From NCBI GenBank assembly GCA_903872345.1, contig CAIQKM010000033.1, positions 16,109 through 80,108 of the forward strand: a stretch of 64,000 nt of DNA, in the 5' to 3' direction. Positions 22,742-30,328 of this stretch are shown piece by piece. Both the position numbers and the translations under genes were made by a program. Below the pieces are notes generated by a model, which had not been told where the DNA came from, did no database searches, and worked only from the letters and a program-made list of their open reading frames with translations. This stretch comes from an uncultured Verrucomicrobia subdivision 3 bacterium. GTDB lineage: Bacteria > Verrucomicrobiota > Verrucomicrobiia > Limisphaerales > UBA11358. Each line of letters opens with the position of its first letter. Position 1 is the stretch's first letter.

Positions 22742-23919
22742 AAAAACTCCTTGCTTCCAGCCTCCTATTTTTGGCCTTGCTTGCGCCCGTTTCCGCGCCT
22801 GCGCAAATCACCAATGTCTTCATCGGCACCACCCCGAATGACGGCACCGGCGATACCCTCCCGGTGGCCTTCACCAAGCTCAACTACAACAATGCCTACT
22901 TCGCCGCCGCCCTTGCTTCCAACACGGCCGCCATCGTGAATTTGGCCTCCGTAACCAACTTGGTTTATCAATCGCATTTGTACCCGCTGTTGGCGCCGAA
23001 TCCCTTCACTTTTACCGGTTCAAATTACATCGGCCAATTCACCAACGTCATCATCTTCAATTCCGGGGGCATCGTCAGCGGGAGTGGCGGCGGATTATCG
23101 CCTGGCACCACGCTGATCACCACCAATGTCATGAGCACCAACGGGGGCACCACTTGGCAGCTCTGGCAGCCCACCGCAGGCGCGGTGCAGCTTGCCGTTT
23201 TGACCGTGGCCGGGGTGGGAGCCGTAAACGTCAACGGAACCGACCATCCCGAATTGATCGGCCGCACCAATTCCTTCTTCGGCCAGACGTGGCAATTTGC
23301 CAACCCAATCAACCCCACTGACGGGGCCAACAAAGCTTACGTGGACGCCCGCACCGGCTACCTGCCGGGCACCGTGATCCAGCTCGCGCCGGAATGGAAC
23401 ATGCAAGGTCAATTTACGACGACGAATTCCAGCCTGAATTTCTTTTTGAATCAGGCCGCTAGCAACGTGCTTTCCATGTCATTTGCCTACCAATCGGCCC
23501 CCATCGCATCCATTGCCTTGGATAGCACTGGCACCAATGTGATATTGGGTGTCACCAACAGCACTCCGGCCGGCTGGCAAATCTATGTGACCACCAACCT
23601 CCTTGGCCCCGTCTGGCTACCCTTGGCCACCAACGGCCTCACCTGGTCAACCAACAGCGGGATCATCAGTGAAACCTTCCCCATGCCTAACCAGAGCCAA
23701 GCGTTCTTCAAGGTGGCCATCCCCGGAGCGGCCAGCATCATCGCCAGCGTGCCCGTGGCAATGCCGTTCCTTAGCCTGGCTCCCTTTACCGTCACCCATT
23801 CCACCAACAGCACCATGGGCTACGGCGCGGGCCTAGTGGCCTGCGACCAGACCAATATCTACATCAGCATTGGCACCAACGCCTGGCGGCGCTTGGCCCT
23901 GGCCACAAACAGTTGGTAA
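22738..23919 (+). CDS. Tail-fibre-like protein with N-terminal signal peptide
   Basis: A 393-residue protein. Residues 1-23 form a classical signal peptide (KKLLASSLLFLALLAPVSAPAQ). It is followed directly by FIGTTPNDGTGDTLPVAF, the start of many phage fibre proteins, and later by NPINPTDGANKAYVDA, the common phage-fibre neck repeat. C-terminal residues about 270-340 look like a bacterial surface-protein beta domain. Fibres are normally made in the cytoplasm, so the signal peptide is unexpected. This is the last gene of the phage-type block. Confidence 0.75.
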   Translation: MKKLLASSLLFLALLAPVSAPAQITNVFIGTTPNDGTGDTLPVAFTKLNYNNAYFAAALASNTAAIVNLASVTNLVYQSHLYPLLAPNPFTFTGSNYIGQFTNVIIFNSGGIVSGSGGGLSPGTTLITTNVMSTNGGTTWQLWQPTAGAVQLAVLTVAGVGAVNVNGTDHPELIGRTNSFFGQTWQFANPINPTDGANKAYVDARTGYLPGTVIQLAPEWNMQGQFTTTNSSLNFFLNQAASNVLSMSFAYQSAPIASIALDSTGTNVILGVTNSTPAGWQIYVTTNLLGPVWLPLATNGLTWSTNSGIISETFPMPNQSQAFFKVAIPGAASIIASVPVAMPFLSLAPFTVTHSTNSTMGYGAGLVACDQTNIYISIGTNAWRRLALATNSW

Positions 23920-24045
23920 AGACCCTTTAAACGGACATTAAAGCCCTCGTGAAGACCGCCGCAGACTCCCGACTTCTCAAACCTTTTCAAAATCTTCTCA
24001 AACCGGGCGCGTTTTTACATTGCCATACGAGCAAACGGGAAAGTT

Positions 24046-24224
24046 AGAGCGTATTAAAAAATATTGCAGCCATTCGGTTGGAGCGAGCCGGGCAGCGGCC
24101 TTTTTGGGTTTGGGCTTCGTTTCGGCTCAGTTACAGGGTTCTTTAAACCTGCGCCTTCGCCGAAGCCTCGCCCAAACCCAAAAATCCTCGCTCCGAACGG
24201 CTACACTATTTTTTTAAACGCTCT
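24046..24224. repeat. 179-bp stem-loop repeat element, copy 1
   Basis: Terminal inverted repeats AGAGCGT...ACGCTCT extend through A/T-rich and GCAGCC-ATTCGG arms into a long imperfect hairpin. An internal perfect 15-bp stem is TTTTTGGGTTTGGGC (24101) with GCCCAAACCCAAAAA (24170). A copy of the same element, with a different but equally complementary inner stem, lies at 25101-25278. There is no ORF with recognisable transposase inside. Confidence 0.85.
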
Positions 24225-24235
24225 GGCCCCCACCT

Positions 24236-24390
24236 TTGTCCTCCCCCCAGGAGAGGATTTCACCTTGGCGCATTTTCTGAACATTTGTCCACCAGCCTGA
24301 CCAATCCAGCGGCTTGATTCGCGAAATAGGCGGCAACCGTGAAAAGCCCTCTCCTTGGGAAGAGGGTTGGGTGAGGGAGAGCTTTAAACA
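24236..24390. repeat. Intergenic palindromic repeat, CCTCTCC family, copy 1
   Basis: CTCCCCCCAGGAGAGG at one end and CCTCTCCTTGGGAAGAGG at the other surround GACCAATCCAGCGGCTTGATTCGCGAAA. The second copy is at 30127-30285, with the same central GACCAATCCAGCGGCTTG-TTCGCGAAA and G/C-rich inverted ends. No coding sequence seen. Confidence 0.7.
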
Positions 24391-24439
24391 TACTTTTCCC
24401 TGTCCGTCGATGCATTGGGCAAAAAGATGCAGTTAATGA

Positions 24440-24512
24440 CAAGGACTTGTGGCGGCTCCAAATAAATAAACGTTTCCAAAAATATTTGAGCCTTCTTACG
24501 TCGGCTGCTACC
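24440..24512. repeat. GAGCC...CGTCGGCTGCTACC palindromic repeat, degenerate copy
   Basis: The right arm GAGCCTTCTTACGTCGGCTGCTACC matches the copies at 26368-26447 and 33784-33864. The loop (AAATAAATAAACGTTTCC...) is similar too, but the left arm is decayed to roughly GGCGGCTCC. Confidence 0.65.
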
Positions 24513-24551
24513 CCTGAATAGACTCGATTCGCTGAACCAGCGTCACCGCGC

Positions 24552-25010
24552 TCACCACAGAAACGATTTCTGCTCGCCGATTTGCTCGGTGCCGGACCAG
24601 AGGGTCACGCGCCAGGCGACGAGGGAGCCGAAATTCTTGTAGTCATCGCCGGCGAGCGGGAGCGACGTCCAGGTGTGGAAGAAGCCGGGGGTGACGTTGG
24701 TTTCCAGCGTTTGCAGGTGCGGCGCGCCATTGGGGAGAACGCCCCGGAGTTCGGCGCGCAGGGTGAATTGGGTGCCCGCCGATTTCTTGGCGGTCCAGAG
24801 GACGTCAAAGCGGATGGCGGAAACGAGATTGGTTTGGGCGCGTAGGCGGGCCTGATAGGCATCGCGATCAAACAGACTGGGCGAGACGGCGTCGTGGCCC
24901 TTCAAGTCCAGGAGCAGCGGCAGGACCTTGATGACGCGGCCGGGGGCGTCCGCAGCGGAACCCACGGCGAGCGAGGCGAACAATACAATGGCAACAAGCA
25001 ACTGGCGCAT
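24552..25010 (-). CDS. Secreted protein of unknown function
   Basis: A 152-residue protein with a clear signal peptide (RQLLVAIVLFASLAVGSAA) followed by a beta-rich domain (IRFDVLWTAKKS, FTLRAELRG, VAWRVTLWSG). It is probably exported to the periplasm. It stands alone between two copies of the stem-loop element, and no motif indicates function. Confidence 0.65.
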   Translation of the reverse strand: MRQLLVAIVLFASLAVGSAADAPGRVIKVLPLLLDLKGHDAVSPSLFDRDAYQARLRAQTNLVSAIRFDVLWTAKKSAGTQFTLRAELRGVLPNGAPHLQTLETNVTPGFFHTWTSLPLAGDDYKNFGSLVAWRVTLWSGTEQIGEQKSFLW

Positions 25011-25100
25011 GGGGCAACGATACCGGGAGCAGGGACAAATTCAACTGGAAACGGAGGGGGAAAACATCCCTGGGCGCAGCTTGACACCGCCCCGACGGCT

Positions 25101-25278
25101 AGAGCATATCAAGAAATACTGTAGCCGTTCGGTCAGGTGGAAATGGCAGCGGTCTTTTTGCTGGCTGGCTTCGTTTCGGCTCAGTCACAGGTCCAAGTGG
25201 ACATGCTCCTTCGCCAAAGCCTTGCCAGCCAGCAAAAATCCTCGCTCCGAACGGCTACACTATTTCTTGAAATGCTCT
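25101..25278. repeat. 178-bp stem-loop repeat element, copy 2
   Basis: AGAGCATATCAAGAAATACTG at the left pairs with ...AGTATTTCTTGAAATGCTCT-type sequence at the right. The inner stem is TTTTTGCTGGCTGGC (25155) with GCCAGCCAGCAAAAA (25224), and a small hairpin GTCC-AAGT-GGAC lies at the apex. Compared with copy 1, at least six inner-stem positions differ and all keep pairing. Confidence 0.85.
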
Positions 25279-25557
25279 AAATAGCTCGGCACCACCTCAC
25301 CCCGGCCATCTCTCCCCCATTTATCAATGGCGGAGAGGGTGATAGGCCGTCGTGCGAACGGTTTGCGGCATGAACTCACGGCTTATGATTTGGGGCAGTG
25401 TCGGGATGCACCCAATATCCCACAACCAACCTCGAACGCCGAACATCCGGGTACGCCCTTTAGCCGGCACGATGGGGTTCAACCACGAATGAACAAGCCG
25501 TGGCCGCCGCGCTCGGGGGCGGGGGCGGCTTCACCGGTCGCTCGCATCCGTCGCCGC
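25279..25557. other. Intergenic region, nothing recognised
   Basis: About 280 bases between the stem-loop element and the NUDIX gene stop. I see no convincing ORF, terminator or repeat. Confidence 0.5.
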
Positions 25558-26112
25558 CTACTTCTTCAATCCGCGCTGCCAGAGTTCGAAATGGTACAGG
25601 GCGGCGACCACGAGCGGGTGCTTGATCTTTTCCGCCGCCACCAGCCGGGGAATGTCCGCCACGGGCACGAGCCGGGTGATGAGGTCTTCGCCCTGGTCGA
25701 ATTCCACGCCGTGCTGGAGCCGGCAGTTTTCCACGATCACGCTGTAGCAGTTGTTGCTAAAGATCGCAGGGTTGGCATGGACGGTCGCCAGCAGGCGCGC
25801 GCCCGCGCCGGCGTAGCCCGTTTCTTCGCGCAGTTCCCGCACGCCGCAGACCACCGGATCCGTTTCCTCCGGGTCCATCATGCCGCCGGGAATCTCCAGC
25901 TCCACCGTTTGGGAGCCGTGACGGAATTGCTCCACCATCACGAGTTGGTGCTCCGGCGTGAGGGCCAGCACATTCACCCAATGGACGCTGTCGGCGATGT
26001 AAAAGTCGTGTTCCTGACCGGTGCGGGGGTTGATGCTGGTGTCCTGCCGCAGTTTGAAAATGCGAAAGTCTCCGATGGGGGTGGAGCGAATTTTGACCCA
26101 GGGTTTGACCAT
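25558..26112 (-). CDS. NUDIX hydrolase, ADP-ribose pyrophosphatase type
   Basis: A 184-residue NUDIX enzyme. The Nudix box spans residues 76-98 (GGMMDPEE...RELREETG), matching GX5EX7REUXEEXGU with the conserved glutamates that bind Mg2+. VMVEQFRHGSQTVELEIPGG upstream is typical of the ADP-ribose pyrophosphatase (NudF-like) group, which hydrolyses ADP-ribose and similar nucleoside diphosphate-X compounds in the cytoplasm. The 67-aa gene lies 4 bases upstream on the same strand and is likely co-transcribed. Confidence 0.85.
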   Translation of the reverse strand: MVKPWVKIRSTPIGDFRIFKLRQDTSINPRTGQEHDFYIADSVHWVNVLALTPEHQLVMVEQFRHGSQTVELEIPGGMMDPEETDPVVCGVRELREETGYAGAGARLLATVHANPAIFSNNCYSVIVENCRLQHGVEFDQGEDLITRLVPVADIPRLVAAEKIKHPLVVAALYHFELWQRGLKK

Positions 26113-26116
26113 AAAA

Positions 26117-26320
26117 TTAAAAGCCCCGCTGCTTGGCGGCCCAGCCCTGTTTCATGAGGGTGAGCAGGTGGTGGAGCGCCTCGTCGTAGGGCTGATTGCG
26201 CTCGGCGGACAGTTGATGCGCGCGTTTGTCGAGTTGCGCGGCCATTTCCGGGGACTTCTCCGCCGGACAGCCGAGGGCGACCAGAATTTGTGTCAGTTGG
26301 GCGATTTCCACGCCCGTCAT
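26117..26320 (-). CDS. Small helical protein upstream of NUDIX gene
   Basis: A 67-residue, wholly helical, mildly basic protein (VEIAQLTQILVALGCP, MAAQLDKRAHQLSAER). Its stop is 4 bases before the NUDIX start, so it probably belongs to the same operon. No family is recognised. Confidence 0.55.
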   Translation of the reverse strand: MTGVEIAQLTQILVALGCPAEKSPEMAAQLDKRAHQLSAERNQPYDEALHHLLTLMKQGWAAKQRGF

Positions 26321-26367
26321 TTAACCAAAACCCCGGCGGATGACACGGATAAAAAAATTACTGATTT

Positions 26368-26447
26368 GGTAGCAGCCGACGTGAGGAGGCTCAAATACAT
26401 TTGAGAACGCTCTTTTATTTATGAGCCTCCTAACGTCGGCTGCTACC
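26368..26447. repeat. 80-bp palindromic repeat (GGTAGCAGCCGACG... family)
   Basis: Left arm GGTAGCAGCCGACGTGAGGAGGCTC and right arm GAGCCTCCTAACGTCGGCTGCTACC pair over 25 positions with one mismatch. The loop is about 30 bases and A/T-rich. It lies between the cyclophilin gene and the 67-aa gene and would form a strong hairpin in the transcript. Confidence 0.85.
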
Positions 26448-26470
26448 GGTCTGACAATTGCGCCCGCCGT

Positions 26471-26974
26471 TCAGCCTTCCACAATGGTCACGCTGACCAC
26501 GCCGATGCGCTTGTGCGGCTTGCTGGCTTCGCCGGAACCGCTCGAACCGACCGGGGTGCCGGAGATTTTCGCGAGCACGTCCTCACCTTTCGTGAGCTTG
26601 CCGAATGCCGTGTACTGGCGGTCCAGGAACGAGGCATTGCCGTCGCAAATGAAGAACTGCGAACCGGCGGAGTCGGGGTTCGAGCTGCGGGCCATGGAGA
26701 TCACGCCGCGCTGGTGCGAGCGGTCGTTGAACTCGGCCTTGATCTGGTAGCCGGGCCCGCCCGTGCCCCAGGCGCGTTCCTTGGAGGCATCCTTGGTCAG
26801 CGGATCGCCGCCCTGGACCATGAAGCCCTTGATGATGCGGTGGAAACAGGTGCCGTCGTAAAAGCCCTTTTTCGCGAGGGTTTTGAAGTTTTCGACCGTC
26901 TTGGGGGCGACGTCGGACCAGAATTCGAGGGTGAGGTCACCCTCGGTGGTTTTGATGATGGCTACTTCGCTCAT
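26471..26974 (-). CDS. Peptidyl-prolyl cis-trans isomerase, cyclophilin type (cytoplasmic)
   Basis: A 167-residue single-domain cyclophilin catalysing proline cis-trans isomerisation. Family motifs are FHRIIKGFMVQGGDP, FNDRSHQRGVISMAR, and SAGSQFFIC, with the catalytic arginine in FHRI. There is no signal peptide. The next gene upstream on the same strand encodes an exported cyclophilin, giving a cytoplasmic/periplasmic pair. Confidence 0.9.
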   Translation of the reverse strand: MSEVAIIKTTEGDLTLEFWSDVAPKTVENFKTLAKKGFYDGTCFHRIIKGFMVQGGDPLTKDASKERAWGTGGPGYQIKAEFNDRSHQRGVISMARSSNPDSAGSQFFICDGNASFLDRQYTAFGKLTKGEDVLAKISGTPVGSSGSGEASKPHKRIGVVSVTIVEG

Positions 26975-27011
26975 AAAATGTTGGTTAATGATGGAGGGAA
27001 AGGATTGCGGA

Positions 27012-27668
27012 TTACTTCAAATTCACGCTGTCGGCGGGAACAATGTGGATGCTCTCGATGTTCACGCGCGTGACCGGGCGGTCGGGGCCTTCGGTCGGGG
27101 TGGTGGCGATTTTGTCGAGCACGTCAAAGCCCTTGAGCAGATTGCCAAAGACGGTGTACTGGCCGTCCAGGCTGCCGGCATCGGCGTGGCAGATGAAGAA
27201 CTGGCTGCCGGCGGAGTCCGGGTCCGGCGTGCGGGCCATGGAGAGGATGCCGCGGGCGTGATGGCGGGAATTGAATTCGGCCTTGATGGTGTAGCCCGGA
27301 CCGCCCTGGCCCCAGCTATCCTTCTTGGTGTCATCCTTGGTGTTCGGATCGCCGCCCTGGATCATGAAACCGGGGATCACGCGGTGGAAGGCCTGGCCGT
27401 CATAGAACCCGCTCTTGGCGAGCTTCTTGAAGTTGGCCACGTGGTTGGGCGCGAGGTCGGGATAGAATTCCACGATCATGGTGCCGAGACTGGTCTTGAT
27501 TACACCAACTTCCTTCACCTCCGCCGCCGGGGCATTGGTGCCGGCGGTGGCCGTGACGGCGGCGGGCGCATTGGTGGCGGCCGCCGGGGTGTTGGTTTTG
27601 GAATCATCGGCCTGGCAACCGGCCACCAGGGCGAACAAACTGAGACAGATAAATTGAATTGCTTTCAT
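27012..27668 (-). CDS. Peptidyl-prolyl cis-trans isomerase, cyclophilin type (lipoprotein)
   Basis: I start at ATG 27668 (MKAIQFICLSLFALVAGC), ten codons inside the track ORF, because it gives a textbook lipoprotein signal with lipobox LVAGC. After an Ala/Thr/Asn-rich linker (to about residue 55), the cyclophilin domain follows with FHRVIPGFMIQGGDP and SAGSQFFICHAD. 218 residues. It probably acts in the periplasm on exported or outer-membrane proteins. Confidence 0.9.
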   Translation of the reverse strand: MKAIQFICLSLFALVAGCQADDSKTNTPAAATNAPAAVTATAGTNAPAAEVKEVGVIKTSLGTMIVEFYPDLAPNHVANFKKLAKSGFYDGQAFHRVIPGFMIQGGDPNTKDDTKKDSWGQGGPGYTIKAEFNSRHHARGILSMARTPDPDSAGSQFFICHADAGSLDGQYTVFGNLLKGFDVLDKIATTPTEGPDRPVTRVNIESIHIVPADSVNLK

Positions 27669-27705
27669 GGTCGCAACATTTTCCATACGGAAAGGCAAAA
27701 GCCAA

Positions 27706-27726
27706 GGCTAAATGCTGAAGCTTTCC
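27706..27726 (+). repeat. Short heptamer repeat (GGCTAAA family)
   Basis: GGCTAAA TGCTGAA GCTTTCC, just upstream (in transcription terms) of the exported cyclophilin gene. It belongs with the copies at 59362-59389 and 60558-60578. Confidence 0.55.
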
Positions 27727-27775
27727 GGGTTGCGATTGACGGCCAGCAACCGGAGGATGGTTTTCTCGAAGTCGC

Positions 27776-27985
27776 CTAGCGGCATAATTGGGCGGCAATC
27801 TGGAAGCCGCGCCGTCCGCCATCCGCGCGCAGCCGTTCGCAGAGGTAAGGTATTTCTTCCGCGACGATTTCTGCATCCCGCCGCATGAACCAGAAACAAC
27901 GGGCATGAAACTCCCGGTACGCCTGCTGCGCCAAGGCGAGTTTCTCCGCCGGAAAATCCGACGCCGTTGTTTTTATCGGAATCAC
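27776..27985 (-). CDS. Small conserved-looking protein of unknown function
   Basis: The track frame reaches 28189, but only the last 69 residues look like protein. A GTG at 27985 opens them: alternating helices with FHARCFWFMRRDAEI and LCERLRADGGRRGFQIAAQLCR. I recall similar short proteins with this CFW...GG-R-G pattern in related bacteria, but cannot name the family. The upstream part is low-complexity and probably noncoding. Confidence 0.5.
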   Translation of the reverse strand: MIPIKTTASDFPAEKLALAQQAYREFHARCFWFMRRDAEIVAEEIPYLCERLRADGGRRGFQIAAQLCR

Positions 27986-28222
27986 TTGTCGCAAATTAGC
28001 CCAAATTTGCCCGCGTATCAATCGTACTCTCTGGCTGCCTCCTCTGCCGTGAACCGCCGGGACGCCGGCGTGAGGGGCTTGCTGCGGAGCGGCGCATTCA
28101 TCCCGCTTCGGCATGCAAGGCGAAGGCGGTCTGGACGATACAAGCGTTTTGCCCGCTCGGACATTGAAACGCGCTGAAGCCCGCGCCACGGGGGAGACCG
28201 GCTTCGGCGCGGCGGCTGCCGG

Positions 28223-28624
28223 TCAGGGTTTGGCTGACTTGGGGTGGAAGGCGAAAGCGTAGTCGTGGGCGGTCACGCTGACGCCGGCGGCTTTCGCCAG
28301 ACGCTCCGAGGCCTCGGCCAAGGTCACGTTTTTGAGGGCGAGCGTGAGCTTGGGGCCGGGCTTTGGAATGCCCTGTTCGATCATAAAATTGACGCCTTTT
28401 TTGTCCGGGTCATACTGCCGGCCGGCCAGCGTCAATTGGCGGGCTGCCTCGAAAAAGGTGACGCCTTCCAACTTGAACTCAGGCAGCACGATGGCCTTGG
28501 CTTTTGTGACGATGGCGCGCTCGGGCACTTTGGTGTCCCCCGCAGTGGCGCTGGGTGGGGTGCTAATGTTTAAGACCAGTGCGAAGATCAGGGTGGCCAG
28601 GGTGGTTTGGAGCGGTTGTTTCAT
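28223..28624 (-). CDS. Secreted protein with STN-like (secretin/TonB short N-terminal) domain
   Basis: A 133-residue protein. Residues 1-28 are a signal peptide ending SATAG. Residues about 48-130 resemble the short N-terminal domain of secretins and TonB-dependent receptors: FKLEGVTFFEAARQLT, then LTLALKNVTLAEASERLAKAAGVS. On its own such a domain is seen in many small exported proteins of this phylum, possibly peptide- or pilus-system adaptors. Function is inferred only at the domain level. Confidence 0.65.
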   Translation of the reverse strand: MKQPLQTTLATLIFALVLNISTPPSATAGDTKVPERAIVTKAKAIVLPEFKLEGVTFFEAARQLTLAGRQYDPDKKGVNFMIEQGIPKPGPKLTLALKNVTLAEASERLAKAAGVSVTAHDYAFAFHPKSAKP

Positions 28625-28669
28625 GGGGGGGATGGTGGTGGATGTGGCAGCGATGGTGGCAATATCATA

Positions 28670-29014
28670 TCAACCAAGTGGATGATGAAAAAGCATTCCA
28701 AATGGCACGGGTAACAGATTAGTCAAAAAAACTACAGTTGGATAGCCCATCGGTAAATAGCCGTATCTTAAAAAACGGGGTAACTTGGCCGAACGAAAAA
28801 CGGCTGGGGTAAACCAAAAAAATGCAACCAAGGCAATCGCTTGAAATAGTGCAGCAACGATTCCATCGCCAAACATCGGGAAAATGTTGAATAAAGTATA
28901 AGGTTGCCAGAAAAATAATCTGCAAGGCATCACGCAGAAATAAGCGAGAAAAAACCAACCAGGAACCTCGCTGATATTTGCGAGGCAAATCGGGAAATGA
29001 CTCATGGGGTTCAT
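28670..29014 (-). CDS. Putative small membrane protein
   Basis: A 114-residue ORF with three hydrophobic segments (WFFLAYFCVMPCRLFFW, IVAALFQAIALVAFFWF, YPTVVFLTNLLPVPFGMLF) and a basic loop (RSAKLPRFLRYGY). The DNA is more A/T-rich than neighbouring genes. It is likely an inner-membrane protein. The overlapping frame from 29057 is rejected because it lacks this pattern. Confidence 0.5.
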   Translation of the reverse strand: MNPMSHFPICLANISEVPGWFFLAYFCVMPCRLFFWQPYTLFNIFPMFGDGIVAALFQAIALVAFFWFTPAVFRSAKLPRFLRYGYLPMGYPTVVFLTNLLPVPFGMLFHHPLG

Positions 29015-29170
29015 GCTGCCTAACAGTGCGGTGAGTCGTAATAGCGTAGTTTATCACGTTGCATGGAAACGGTTTTAGGCTTTTTTATCCGGCTTGTCCA
29101 GTGCCGTTTATCAGGGGTGGTCGCACATTTTGAGGGGCATTGCGGTCAATGGTTAGGTGCCTGGAAGGTG

Positions 29171-29272
29171 CCTCCCTTTCAGGGCGGGAGAAATGTTGGG
29201 GACGGATACCCAGGCCTGCGCTCGGGGACTCGCTTCAGCCTGGGCTATAACATTACGGGCCTTCAGCCCTAG
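29171..29272. repeat. Dispersed intergenic repeat (CAGGGC...CCTGGGCT family)
   Basis: CTTTCAGGGCGGG, GGGACGGATACCCAGG, CAGCCTGGGCTATAACATTACGGGCCTTCAGCCC. It contains nested inverted repeats (CCCAGG/CCTGGG, and AGGGC near the left end with GCCCT at the right end). It resembles parts of the 316-bp units at 60.8-61.8 kb. Confidence 0.55.
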
Positions 29273-29305
29273 GGGTGGTTTGATGTGCGTCCGAACTGCC
29301 GCCAC

Positions 29306-30073
29306 CTACTTGCTAATCCCCCGCTCACTGGCGCGGACGAAATCGACGAGGTGTTTGACCTCGGGGTTGGGCGGGAGTTCGGCTTCGATTTTCGCCAGGG
29401 CGTTGGAGATGGCGAGGTCTTCGCGGAACAGAATCCGATGGGCATGTTTCAAGGCTTCCCGGGATTCCTCGGAAAAGCCGCGCCGTTCGAGGCCGACTTT
29501 GTTGAGGGCGCGGGTTTCGCCGGGGTTGCCGTCCACGATCATGTAGGGGGGCACGTCCTGCACCACCTTGGTGCAGCCGCCCATCATGGAGTGGCAGCCG
29601 ATGCGGCAGAATTGGTGCACGGCCACGTAGCCGCCGAAAATGGCGTGATCTTCCACGACCACATGTCCGGCCAGGCCGGCGAATCCGGACATGATAATGT
29701 GGTTGCCCAGAATGCAGTCGTGCGCGACATGCACGTGGGTGAGAAACAGATTGTGGGAGCCGACCACGGTGGCGTCGCCTTCGTTGGTGGCGCTGTGGAC
29801 GGTCACGGCTTCGCGGAAAACGTTGTCGTTGCCAATCTCGAGGCGGGTGATGCCGCCCTTCCATTTCAGGTCCTGGGTTTTGAGGCCGAGGGCGGCGAAG
29901 GGAAAGATTTCGTTGCGGTCGCCCAGCTTGGTGTGGCCGTCGATGACCACGTGCGAATGCAGTTGGCACCGGTCGCCCAGGGTGACGTGCTCGCCGATGA
30001 CGCAGTAGGGTCCGATCTGGCAGCCGTCGCCGATTTTGGCGCCGGGATGGATAATGGCGGTGGGATGAATCAT
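29306..30073 (-). CDS. lpxA: UDP-N-acetylglucosamine acyltransferase (LpxA)
   Basis: A 255-residue left-handed beta-helix enzyme catalysing the first step of lipid A synthesis, transfer of a 3-hydroxyacyl chain from ACP to UDP-GlcNAc. Hexapeptide repeats run from residue 3 (IHPTAIIHPGAKIGDG) to about 180. The catalytic histidine lies in THVHVAHDCILGN, and the helical C-terminal cap contains RALNKVGLERRGFSEE, the LpxA signature. It lies downstream of lpxC/fabZ on the same strand with a 255-bp repeat-bearing gap. Confidence 0.95.
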   Translation of the reverse strand: MIHPTAIIHPGAKIGDGCQIGPYCVIGEHVTLGDRCQLHSHVVIDGHTKLGDRNEIFPFAALGLKTQDLKWKGGITRLEIGNDNVFREAVTVHSATNEGDATVVGSHNLFLTHVHVAHDCILGNHIIMSGFAGLAGHVVVEDHAIFGGYVAVHQFCRIGCHSMMGGCTKVVQDVPPYMIVDGNPGETRALNKVGLERRGFSEESREALKHAHRILFREDLAISNALAKIEAELPPNPEVKHLVDFVRASERGISK

Positions 30074-30126
30074 GTTACGGCGTAATGATACTATAAAATG
30101 GCAGGCGGAATCCAGTTTGTGGGTTG

Positions 30127-30285
30127 TCCGCCCTCACCCAACCCTCTCCCCCAGGAGAGGGCTTTCCCTTGGCACATTGGTTAACCTCCCGTTCACCGGT
30201 CCGACCAATCCAGCGGCTTGGTTCGCGAAAGACGCGGCAACCTGTTCTCCTTCTCCTGGGGGAGAAGGCCGGGATGAGGGCGGGC
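30127..30285. repeat. Intergenic palindromic repeat, CCTCTCC family, copy 2
   Basis: Ends CCGCCCTCACCCAACCCTCTCC and GGGGGAGAAGGCCGGGATGAGGGCGGG form an inverted repeat around GACCAATCCAGCGGCTTGGTTCGCGAAA. It separates lpxC/fabZ from lpxA and would form a large hairpin in a shared transcript. Confidence 0.75.
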
Positions 30286-30328
30286 GTCATACCTTCATAT
30301 TCCAATTTATGTCTTTAAAATATAGTCC

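Noticed and set aside
24046-25278. Transposon with its own transposase
   Set aside because: No transposase-like ORF is present between or inside the two stem-loop copies; the gene between encodes a secreted protein.
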